From assembly GCA_012797085.1 (NCBI GenBank), contig JAAZPT010000289.1, positions 1 to 33,981 on the forward strand: 33,981 bases of DNA, in the 5' to 3' direction. The DNA comes from Christensenellaceae bacterium. Its GTDB lineage: Bacteria; Bacillota; Clostridia; Christensenellales; Aristaeellaceae. Under the pieces are notes generated by a model. That model did not search any database. It was not told where the DNA came from and worked only from the letters and a program-made list of their open reading frames with translations. Shown here in pieces: positions 8,320 to 15,006 of this stretch (its first letter is position 1; each line of letters begins with the position of its first letter). The translations under genes and the position numbers were made by a program.

Positions 8320-8694
8320 ATGATAGACTTGGATTCTCTTATGTTTACAAGAACTGACGAATGGGTAAAGTATGTAGATAAAAACATCGCATTAGTAGGC
8401 ATAACCGAAAATGCTATAAAACTGCTTGGCAAAATAAAATATATCAGCTTGCCTAAAGTAGGAGATTTTTTAAAAGTTGGAGATGTTTTAGCAAGAACAG
8501 AGTCATCAATTAGCGATGGTAAGGTATATTCCCCCTTTGATGGTATTGTAGTTGAAGTAAACGACAGTTTGGCAAAACACCCTGAACAAATTATTGAAAA
8601 TCCTTTTGGTGTTTGGATAGCCAAAATAGAATTTAACGGCAATAGGGATATTCTTTTAAGCTATGAAGAATACTGCGAGGAAATTAACAGTTAA
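8320..8694 (+). CDS. GcvH-like protein lacking the canonical lipoyl-lysine
   Basis: The 124-residue protein aligns without gaps to glycine cleavage H protein over most of its length: DEWVKY, VGITENAIKLLG, SLPKVGDFLKVGD, VYSPFDGIVVEVND and NPFGVWIAKI. The lipoyl-attachment segment, normally ESVKAASD, reads ESSISDGK here (residues 61-68). The acceptor lysine position is Ile64, and a lysine appears four residues later at 68. It is therefore unlikely to be a normal lipoyl carrier, although Lys68 might be modified. No gcvT or gcvP is in the window. An earlier TTG at 8302 lies inside the ribosome site; GGAGGTGA with 8-base spacing sets the ATG at 8320. It is co-transcribed with the LplA-like gene, whose ribosome site begins on its stop codon. 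Confidence 0.82.
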   Translation: MIDLDSLMFTRTDEWVKYVDKNIALVGITENAIKLLGKIKYISLPKVGDFLKVGDVLARTESSISDGKVYSPFDGIVVEVNDSLAKHPEQIIENPFGVWIAKIEFNGNRDILLSYEEYCEEINS

Positions 8695-8708
8695 GGAGCT
8701 TCAACTTT

Positions 8709-9626
8709 ATGAGCGGTGGCATATATATAATATCCAAAACAAATAACCCATATTATAATCAAGCCACAATAGAGCATTTGTATAATGCTATACCAAAAGA
8801 CTATGTAGCAATGTTTATTTATAAAAATTATGGCTCAATATCTATCGGGCGTAATTTATATTGTAACAAAAAAACTGTACATAAAAGCTTGAATATTTAT
8901 AGGCGTTTTGGCGGTGGACCAAGCTTACAGCATAGTTTAGGTACAATAAATATAGATTTTGTTTCCTCCAGGTCGGCATCAAGTATAAGGACCCAGTCAG
9001 CCGTTATATCTTTAGCTTTAAAGTTGAACGGAATAAATTGTATTAGAGATAAAAACCAAAATATAACAGATAATAAAGGTATAAGGCTTGTTATAAACAG
9101 CTTTGATAAAAGTGGCATAGTTCCCCACCATAACCTTATTATTAATATTGATGACGAAGAAAAACCTAATGGATTAAAACCTATAGGCAACGACAGTATA
9201 AACGAAAACACAATTATTAATGCAATAATACACTCCTTTAACTCTCTTTATAAAAACACAAACTATTTTAATATACGAATGACCGATGATGCTAAAATAA
9301 AAAAACTGGCAGAATACTATGCCAGTGATGAATGGTTATTTAATAATGATATTGTTAGCCCTATAAGTGAAAACTTTGCTTGGGGCAATATTATATTCGG
9401 CCTTGAAGTAAGGGAAGGAATTATTAACAATGCCTATCTTTACAGCGATAGCCCCTACGGTGAGCTTTTAAGTGATGTACCTGAGGTTTTAAAGGGAAGC
9501 CCTTACCTGCTTAGCACAATGAAGGATAGAATTATGGAAATACCTTATACAAACAAACACATGCATGTAGTAAGGGATTTGTTTAGACTATTTGAAATAT
9601 ATATGAGCCCCAATAAAAAACTTTAA
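8709..9626 (+). CDS. LplA-like lipoate/biotin ligase-family protein, probably without the catalytic lysine
   Basis: This 305-residue protein has the lipoate-protein ligase fold: NNPYYNQATIEHL near the N-terminus, SISIGRN, the lipoate-loop block YRRFGGGPSLQHSLGT, and a C-terminal accessory domain with YASDEWLF and FAWGNIIFGLEV...GIINNAYLYSD. Where LplA normally has a (R)K(I/V)SG(S/N)A segment with its catalytic lysine, this protein has GIRLVINSF, and HH-GT is replaced by HHNLI. I infer that classical lipoyl-adenylate chemistry may be lost or altered. It follows the GcvH-like gene by 14 bases with AAGGAG at 8692-8697, so the obvious partner is that protein. An acyl or cofactor transferase with a new substrate, or a non-catalytic binder, is possible. 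Confidence 0.8.
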   Translation: MSGGIYIISKTNNPYYNQATIEHLYNAIPKDYVAMFIYKNYGSISIGRNLYCNKKTVHKSLNIYRRFGGGPSLQHSLGTINIDFVSSRSASSIRTQSAVISLALKLNGINCIRDKNQNITDNKGIRLVINSFDKSGIVPHHNLIINIDDEEKPNGLKPIGNDSINENTIINAIIHSFNSLYKNTNYFNIRMTDDAKIKKLAEYYASDEWLFNNDIVSPISENFAWGNIIFGLEVREGIINNAYLYSDSPYGELLSDVPEVLKGSPYLLSTMKDRIMEIPYTNKHMHVVRDLFRLFEIYMSPNKKL

Positions 9627-9630
9627 TTTA

Positions 9631-9825
9631 TCATTTAAGCAAGTTGCCTAAGGCATCCTGTATTATTCTTCCTAAGCCCTCTTCACCTAAAAGGTTTGTA
9701 AGAGGGCTTTCATTATTTTTACCTGAAAGTAAATCTCTAACAGCTTTTTTAATATTAGTATCTGCCTTTCTATAATCCAAAATCAATTTCTTTTCAGTTG
9801 CACTTAAGCTACTTACAGATGTGCT
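9631..9825 (-). pseudogene. Out-of-frame 3' part of the HTH gene
   Basis: Minus-strand codons from 9825 to the TGA at 9631 read on as STSVSSLSATEKKLIL, then DYRKADTNIKKAVRDLL and a Gly/Leu-rich tail ending DALGNLLK. LSATEKKLILDYRKAD-type helices are a common C-terminal tail of small XRE regulators. This stretch is in the -1 frame relative to the HTH gene just upstream and has no good start of its own. Restoring one A in the AAA at 9825-9827 would join them through the sequence VESKSTSVSSL. It may be a true frameshift, a strain-variable homopolymer or a sequencing error. The stretch also carries a terminator hairpin for the opposing gene. Confidence 0.6.
9675..9720 (+). terminator. Terminator-like hairpin after the lplA-like gene
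   Basis: AGCCCTCTT (9675-9683) pairs with AAGAGGGCT (9700-9708); the loop holds an inner ACCT/AGGT stem, and a T-rich tail with TTTTT follows. It would end plus-strand transcription about 50 bases past the lplA-like stop, inside the antisense HTH reading frame. Confidence 0.5.
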
Positions 9826-10085
9826 TTACTTTCAACTTTTTTAGTGCTCGTTTTTTTACTTGTTGATTTTTGATTTTTGCTTTTTGCCTTTTTTGCCTCT
9901 AAAAGTTCGATAGCCTGCAAGTCTAAAGCCTTTGCCAAGGCCCTTATTTGAGAATCTGTAGGCATATCGGTACCCCTTTCAGCAGCACCGATAATATCCT
10001 TACCGACCTTGGATTTCTTTTGTAAATCCTCCTGTGTATAGCCTTTTGCTAACCTTGCTTTTTTTATCAATGAACCTAAACTCAT
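9813..10085 (-). CDS. XRE-family helix-turn-helix DNA-binding protein (frameshifted, N-terminal part)
   Basis: The 90-residue product starts MSLGSLIKKARLAKGYTQED and has a classical five-helix XRE DNA-binding domain (about 1-65: YTQEDLQKKSKVGKDIIGAAERG, then IRALAKALDL). A lysine/serine-rich linker (about 66-85) and an abrupt end at KAHL follow. Related small regulators usually continue with a short helical tail, and that tail is present in another frame directly downstream (9631-9825), so the gene probably suffered a one-base loss. AAGGGA precedes the ATG. It is the last gene of the OadB-OadG-DUF5711-CvpA series, ten bases after cvpA. DNA targets are unknown; the HTH domain alone could still bind. 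Confidence 0.8.
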   Translation of the reverse strand: MSLGSLIKKARLAKGYTQEDLQKKSKVGKDIIGAAERGTDMPTDSQIRALAKALDLQAIELLEAKKAKSKNQKSTSKKTSTKKVESKAHL

Positions 10086-10095
10086 AATATTTCCC

Positions 10096-10803
10096 TTAAA
10101 AACGTTTATTCATAATACTTATAATAAAAGAGCTGTTTTGAAATATCGGTGCTAATTGGCTTGAGTTTATAAAATTAGTAAAAAACTCTAAAGGTATAAT
10201 TGTTTGCAATAAAGGTATTAATGTGAAAAACAAAAATACAAATATTATTCCCCTTAAAAAGCCCATCAAGCCTCCTGCAAGGCCATCAAGTTGCTTTAAA
10301 AGCGGAAACCTGAATATTCCCTTTATAAAGTTTAAAACAAGGCTGAAAATAATAAATATAGCAAAATAACAAATTAAAAAAGAAATTATATTTATTGATA
10401 CGCTAATTATTGTTTGAGAAACATAATCACTTAAGTTTAAAGCATTTGTCGTGGAAAACACCTTGTACTCAATATTTTGAGCAAGTAATGTATCAATGGG
10501 TTTCGCCAATTGAAGCTTATCCATTAGTTTAGAAACCATATCTCTGTTTACTAAATTAATGCTTGTACTGGCTAAACCCAAATCACCAATAAGGGAGTCT
10601 GCATCGGTAAAATATAAAAGGGAATGTATTATTTCCGGGTTTGTTGCAATATAGTTTACTAAGCTCGGATAAATTAAAAATGATATGGCAACGGAAACTA
10701 TGGAGCCGCCAAGGCTTATTAAGCTTTGTATAAAACCCCTATATATACCATAGATGGTACTCATCGCTATAATACCTATAATAATTAAATCTAAAACGTT
10801 CAT
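10096..10803 (-). CDS. CvpA family membrane protein
   Basis: The 235-residue integral membrane protein starts MNVLDLIIIGIIAMSTIYG and has YRGFIQSLISLGGSIV, the glycine-rich first-helix block of the CvpA/colicin V production family. Further membrane segments lie at about 30-45, 130-160 and 180-205, with an FRFPLLKQLDGLAGGLMGFLRG-type block before the last. CvpA proteins are implicated in envelope homeostasis, but the mechanism is not settled. GGAGGG lies four bases before the ATG, and the gene follows the DUF5711-like gene by 11 bases, pointing to joint translation with a protein whose bulk is likely outside the cell. Confidence 0.85.
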   Translation of the reverse strand: MNVLDLIIIGIIAMSTIYGIYRGFIQSLISLGGSIVSVAISFLIYPSLVNYIATNPEIIHSLLYFTDADSLIGDLGLASTSINLVNRDMVSKLMDKLQLAKPIDTLLAQNIEYKVFSTTNALNLSDYVSQTIISVSINIISFLICYFAIFIIFSLVLNFIKGIFRFPLLKQLDGLAGGLMGFLRGIIFVFLFFTLIPLLQTIIPLEFFTNFINSSQLAPIFQNSSFIISIMNKRF

Positions 10804-10814
10804 AAAACCCTCCG

Positions 10815-11873
10815 CTATGGCAAAGTTACCATAAACAATTCTATACCATCACTTACTAATATTTTTCCGTTATTCAGCTTTGCAACAATTTCTCGAGCAC
10901 CATTTTCTAAATCCAAAGGATAGGAGTTAAAATATCTTCTGTTAGATGCAGCCTTATATATTGTGCTGTTTGCAACAGCATAAACATAGTTGTTATGTAC
11001 TATTGCGCCTATGCAGCTCATAGGAAGTGTATAACGAATATCCTTATCTGCCATTACCAGCCTTAGCTCGTTTATAGTCTTCGGGTTTGTAAGTTGATCT
11101 GAGGGAGCAAAAAGCATTGCACCATCGCCTTTATTGGGTATTTGACTATCAAGTAATTGCCAGCCGTATATAAGTACAGATTCGGCTGTTTCCCTTGAAA
11201 TTCTATAATCATATGTACTCATACGCCTTGTATTTATTGTACGTAGACGAGCATTTTCAAACAATACCTCATAAGTAATATATTCACCTAAAGATACTTC
11301 GCCCGTATTCATTTTACCTACCTCAAAGGTGTTTAAAATGGTATTTGGTGCTGTTGAGTCCGTATCAAGCTTTAGGGTCCATAGAAATTCGCCATCATTA
11401 CCAAAAAATCCGAAATCAAGCACAACATCATTCATAAAGGCATCAGCTTCTTCATCTATTTGTATGCCCTTATGATCCCTGATACTAAGGCGACTTGCCT
11501 TATCTTCACCTAAAACCACGCCCATGAACTGTTTACCGATGTGGGCAAAAATAATATTTGTACCCAAGTTATCAGTAAAGCTGGCATTGCCGTTTTTATC
11601 CAATATGTAAAGGTTGCTTCCTGCCCAAAGCACTACCTTTTCATCGCTACAGTCAAAACCGGCCTCCATGCCAACATCGTAACTCCAACGAGTAGCTCCC
11701 ATATCGGACAAACAATACACGGTATTTCCGTTATAGTAAAGAATTTTATCTCCAAAGGCTTTATATGCACCATTTATAGGGCTTGGAATTTTTACTATTT
11801 GTAGGTTTGAGCTTTCCTTAAAAAAGAAAGTTGAGGCCACAAACGCAATTATCGCAATAGCAACAATCACCAA
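10815..11873 (-). CDS. DUF5711-like single-pass membrane protein with a beta-propeller-like outer part
   Basis: A membrane segment (VIVAIAIIAFVASTFFF) is followed by about 330 residues rich in beta-strands with repeating units such as DKILYYNGNTVYCLSDMG, EKVVLWAGSNLYILDKNG, DIRYTLPMSCIGAIVHNNYVYAVA and NNGKILVSDGIELFMV. This is the pattern of a PQQ/WD-type propeller and of DUF5711 proteins. The coordinates use a TTG at 11873 with an AAGGA site. The same frame stays open upstream and encodes a basic stretch (KFGRKVDKVSYLKSSSLTPIR) that would suit an N-in membrane anchor; an in-frame CTG at 11948 lies nine bases after AAGGGAG and may be the true start. The family function is unknown. It lies between the OadG-like and cvpA genes. 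Confidence 0.65.
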   Translation of the reverse strand: MVIVAIAIIAFVASTFFFKESSNLQIVKIPSPINGAYKAFGDKILYYNGNTVYCLSDMGATRWSYDVGMEAGFDCSDEKVVLWAGSNLYILDKNGNASFTDNLGTNIIFAHIGKQFMGVVLGEDKASRLSIRDHKGIQIDEEADAFMNDVVLDFGFFGNDGEFLWTLKLDTDSTAPNTILNTFEVGKMNTGEVSLGEYITYEVLFENARLRTINTRRMSTYDYRISRETAESVLIYGWQLLDSQIPNKGDGAMLFAPSDQLTNPKTINELRLVMADKDIRYTLPMSCIGAIVHNNYVYAVANSTIYKAASNRRYFNSYPLDLENGAREIVAKLNNGKILVSDGIELFMVTLP

Positions 11874-11965
11874 TATAATTATCCTTATTGGCGTTAGACT
11901 GCTGCTTTTTAAATATGAAACTTTATCAACTTTTCTACCAAATTTCAGTTTATGGCACTCCCTTA

Positions 11966-12145
11966 TTATTTGTTAGTTTTTTGTAAAACTTTTATTGTAA
12001 TAAAAAATACAAAAAGTACTGCAAAAACTCCTAAAATTCCAATACCGGATACCATAAGGGCATCATTAAATAAATTGGATGATTTTGTAGTAGCTTGTTC
12101 AACAACGGGTGCCTCTTCTGCCAATACACATAAAAACTTAAACAT
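11966..12145 (-). CDS. Small OadG-like sodium pump decarboxylase gamma subunit
   Basis: This 59-residue protein starts MFKFLCVLAEEAPVVEQA. It has a short polar N-terminus, one membrane segment (about 29-50: ALMVSGIGILGVFAVLFVFFIT) and a short basic end KVLQKTNK. This is the layout of OadG/MmdD-type gamma subunits, which assemble with the beta subunit of sodium-translocating decarboxylases. GAAAGG lies about seven bases before the ATG. The gene begins 19 bases downstream of the oadB-like gene, in the order expected for a beta-gamma pair. The homology is inferred mainly from size, topology and context. Confidence 0.65.
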   Translation of the reverse strand: MFKFLCVLAEEAPVVEQATTKSSNLFNDALMVSGIGILGVFAVLFVFFITIKVLQKTNK

Positions 12146-12163
12146 AATATACCTTTCTGCAGT

Positions 12164-13366
12164 TTAGCCTGCAATTAACATCGAAACAAGGGTTATTATC
12201 ATGCCACCGGCTACTATTGAACCCAACTGGCCGGATACGTTTGCACTTATTGATTGCATAAGTATAAAGTTTGTAGGGTCTTCCTTTGTAGCCATTTTTT
12301 GTATAACGCGGGCACTCATGGGAAATGCGGATATACCTGCCGCTCCAACCATCGGGTTGATTTTTTCCTTACGGAATAAATTAACAAATTTAGCAAATAA
12401 AACACCGCCGGCTGTGTCAAAAATAAACGCCGCCAAACCTAAAGCCATAATAAGCAATGTATCTAAACGCAAAAATTTGCTGGCCTCCATTGTAGCACCA
12501 ATAGAAATACCAAGTAATATTGTAACTAAATTTGCAAGCTCGTTTTGTGCCGTTTTACTTAAACGCTCTAAAACACCGCATTCACGAATTAAATTACCAA
12601 ACATAAGGGAGCCTACAAGGGGTGAGCTCATGGGCACAATTATTCCGGAAACAACTGTAACGGCTATCGGAAAAATTATTAATGCCAATTTAGATGCACG
12701 TACATCCTGATAATTCATACGAATTTTGCGCTCTTCCTTAGTTGTTAAGGCTTTTATTACAGGTGGTTGAATAACCGGCACTAAGGACATGTAGCTGTAT
12801 GCTGCAACGGATATTGGCGCCATATAGTCCACAAGATTAAAATGATTTGCAACATATAATGTTGTAGGACCATCGGCAGCACCTATTATACCGATTGCTG
12901 CTGCAAGGCGCATAATTAAACTATTATCACCTGCGGTTTCCGGTAAAACAACAGGAATTAATAATATGGATACTAAGAATGTAGCAAATATGCCAAATTG
13001 AGCCGCTGCACCAAAAAATATCATACTTGGATCTTTAAGCAATGGTGAAAAATCTATCATAGCGCCAACGGCTATAAATATTAATATTGGGAAAAGTTCT
13101 GTAGCTATACCGGCATTGAATAAAATTCTTAAAAATCCGGGTTCGGCAGCTGTGCCAAGAGCAGCAGGCGCCATTGTTTCCAATACGGGGGGCAAGTTTG
13201 CCAATATAGCCCCAAAGCCTATGGGTAAAAGAAGTGAAGGTTCATAATCCTTAGCTATAGCAAGGTATATCAATATAAATGATATAATGAACATAATTAG
13301 TGTTTTTAAACCATCAAGTGTAAACATATGTATTACACCAGAAAATAAGTCTGAGATGATTTCCAC
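12164..13366 (-). CDS. Sodium-translocating decarboxylase beta subunit (OadB/GcdB/MmdB family)
   Basis: This 400-residue, multi-pass membrane protein is the ion-translocating subunit of biotin-dependent decarboxylase sodium pumps. Family hallmarks are LLLPIGFGAILANLP, FIAVGAMIDFSPLL (Asp105), GIIGAADGPTTLYVA (Asp165, an essential ion/proton residue in the family), VIQPPVIKALTTKEER, and a GAAGISAFPMSARV block near the end. The start is a GTG at 13366 with AGGAGG seven bases upstream. No alpha (carboxyltransferase) or biotin-carrier gene is in the window; only a gamma-like subunit follows. The acid that is decarboxylated (oxaloacetate, methylmalonyl-CoA or glutaconyl-CoA) therefore cannot be told. 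Expression likely starts from a promoter overlapping the end of nnr. Confidence 0.92.
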   Translation of the reverse strand: MEIISDLFSGVIHMFTLDGLKTLIMFIISFILIYLAIAKDYEPSLLLPIGFGAILANLPPVLETMAPAALGTAAEPGFLRILFNAGIATELFPILIFIAVGAMIDFSPLLKDPSMIFFGAAAQFGIFATFLVSILLIPVVLPETAGDNSLIMRLAAAIGIIGAADGPTTLYVANHFNLVDYMAPISVAAYSYMSLVPVIQPPVIKALTTKEERKIRMNYQDVRASKLALIIFPIAVTVVSGIIVPMSSPLVGSLMFGNLIRECGVLERLSKTAQNELANLVTILLGISIGATMEASKFLRLDTLLIMALGLAAFIFDTAGGVLFAKFVNLFRKEKINPMVGAAGISAFPMSARVIQKMATKEDPTNFILMQSISANVSGQLGSIVAGGMIITLVSMLIAG

Positions 13367-13399
13367 AATACATCCTCCTGAATGTTTTTTAGCTAAGCT

Positions 13400-13429
13400 A
13401 TTTTACCACAGCAAATAATATAGTGTCAA
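13400..13429 (-). promoter_or_regulatory. Promoter for the oadB-like gene cluster
   Basis: On the minus strand TTGACA (13424-13429), an 18-base spacer and TAAAAT (13400-13405) with a TG one base upstream of the -10. The TGA stop of nnr (13426-13428) is part of the -35 hexamer. Confidence 0.6.
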
Positions 13430-14958
13430 TTGAGTTTGCTTATAAAGCCAAGTTCTGAAATAACATCAAATATTGTTACCGCATTGGTTCCAAGTTTGAT
13501 TTCAGCTAATTCCGCAGCCTTCCCGAGCATATATGAACCGAGAGCAAGGCTTATGAAACTTCCTGTTTTTTTATTTGCAAGCAATGCGGCAATTATTCCT
13601 GCAAGGGCATCTCCCGAGCCCGCTTTTGCTAAAGCCGGGCTTCCACTTGTGTTAATGGCAATACGTCTTTGTGCTTTTATGTAACTGCAAGCTCCCTTTA
13701 GCACTATAGAGCCACCATATTTATCAGAAATTTCATTGGCTGCATTGGCGTAATCTTTAATAATGAAGTCAATATCACAGCCTAATAATCTTGCCGCCTC
13801 CTTTGGATGGGGAGTGAGTACGAAGTTTTTATTAAGTTTAAAACCCAAGCCCTGTTCTGCAATAATATTTAATGCATCAGCATCAACAACGCAAGGCAAG
13901 TTTATATTGTTTATATGCCCAATAACATCAATAACCAATTTGTTTTGATAATTCCCTCTACCTAGGCCGGAACCTATAACAACGGAGTCATAATTATTTA
14001 ATACATCTATTATCTTTGATAATGCCTCATCATAATCATCGCTTAATATATGGGCTGTTGCACTTGGACAATTTTTTAATGTGATTTGTACCACCTTATC
14101 CACTGAGGCTATAGATACAAGGCCGGCGCCAGCTCTTTGGGCCGCTGATGTGGCTATGGATGCTGCGCCCGCCATTTCCGGCGAGCCTGCAATAATTAAA
14201 ACTTTACCGTTATCACCTTTATGGGCGCTTTTATTTTGCTTGGGGAAATACATTGCCGCTGTTTCATCGTTGAGTACAAGGGCGCCTGATGTATAGTCAA
14301 AACTATCCGGCAAACCTATATTGGCAACATATATATCTCCCACATAGTCTATTGCTTTTGATAACAGCAACCCTGTTTTTATTTTATGAAACGTTATGGT
14401 TTCCTTTGCCTTAACCGCTGCATCACATACATACCCTGTATTGCTGTCAAGACCGCTTGGCACATCCACAGCCAATACAGGCAAGGCGCTTTCATTTATT
14501 TGTTGTATTAAATTAAAGGCATCTCCCTCGAGACTACCCCTAAAGCCTGTACCAAATAGAGCATCAACTACAAGGCTAGTATTTTTATCAAAGTCAAAAA
14601 AGCCTTCATATTCCCTAATTTCAACTTCCGGATAAAGAGTTTTAAGCAATGTGCAATTATATTGGGCATCTTCAGTTTTTGGTTCAGCAATATAATACAC
14701 CTTGCACTTAAAAGAATTTTGACTTAACAAACGAGCTAAGGCATAACCATCGCCGCCATTATTTCCGCTACCGCATACTATAATACATTCCTTATCCTCC
14801 TTTAGATGTTCTTTAACACGATTAAAAAGAGCCAGGGCAGCATGTTCCATTAAAAGCAGGCCTTTTAAGCCGGTATTACTAATAACATCTTGCTCCAGCT
14901 TTTTCATATCATCCGGGTTTATTGTTTTAGTATAGGGAGTATAATTGATAATTTTCAT
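13426..14958 (-). CDS. nnr: Bifunctional NAD(P)H-hydrate repair enzyme (epimerase + ADP/ATP-dependent dehydratase)
   Basis: It repairs damaged NAD(P)H: the N-terminal domain epimerises NAD(P)HX and the C-terminal domain dehydrates the S form using ADP. The 510-residue length fits the fused bacterial protein. The N-terminal YjeF_N domain (about 1-225) has CGSGNNGGDGYALARLL (62-78), DALFGTGFRG and AVDVPSGLDSNTG. The C-terminal carbohydrate-kinase-like domain (about 240-505) has HKGDNGKVLIIAGSPEMAGA, VIGSGLGRG, LTPHPKEAARLL, IVLKGACSYI and the SGSPALAKAGSGDALAGIIAA block. GGAGG precedes the ATG. It lies 48 bases downstream of gyrA, with a hairpin between, so gyrA read-through may contribute to its transcription. 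Confidence 0.93.
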   Translation of the reverse strand: MKIINYTPYTKTINPDDMKKLEQDVISNTGLKGLLLMEHAALALFNRVKEHLKEDKECIIVCGSGNNGGDGYALARLLSQNSFKCKVYYIAEPKTEDAQYNCTLLKTLYPEVEIREYEGFFDFDKNTSLVVDALFGTGFRGSLEGDAFNLIQQINESALPVLAVDVPSGLDSNTGYVCDAAVKAKETITFHKIKTGLLLSKAIDYVGDIYVANIGLPDSFDYTSGALVLNDETAAMYFPKQNKSAHKGDNGKVLIIAGSPEMAGAASIATSAAQRAGAGLVSIASVDKVVQITLKNCPSATAHILSDDYDEALSKIIDVLNNYDSVVIGSGLGRGNYQNKLVIDVIGHINNINLPCVVDADALNIIAEQGLGFKLNKNFVLTPHPKEAARLLGCDIDFIIKDYANAANEISDKYGGSIVLKGACSYIKAQRRIAINTSGSPALAKAGSGDALAGIIAALLANKKTGSFISLALGSYMLGKAAELAEIKLGTNAVTIFDVISELGFISKLN

Positions 14959-14976
14959 AACATTCCTCCATACATA

Positions 14977-14998
14977 AAACGGTGCAAAAGCACCGTTT
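14977..14998 (-). terminator. Terminator-like hairpin between gyrA and nnr
   Basis: A nine-base stem AAACGGTGC/GCACCGTTT with a four-base loop lies just past the gyrA stop. The minus-strand tail is TTTTATG, only a short U-run, so it may be partial termination or an mRNA stabiliser within the operon. Confidence 0.5.
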
Positions 14999-15006
14999 AA
15001 AAATGT

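Noticed and set aside
12201-12710. A 169-codon plus-strand open frame inside the oadB-like gene
   Set aside because: It mirrors the membrane protein on the other strand; long antisense frames are expected there and no start signal is present.
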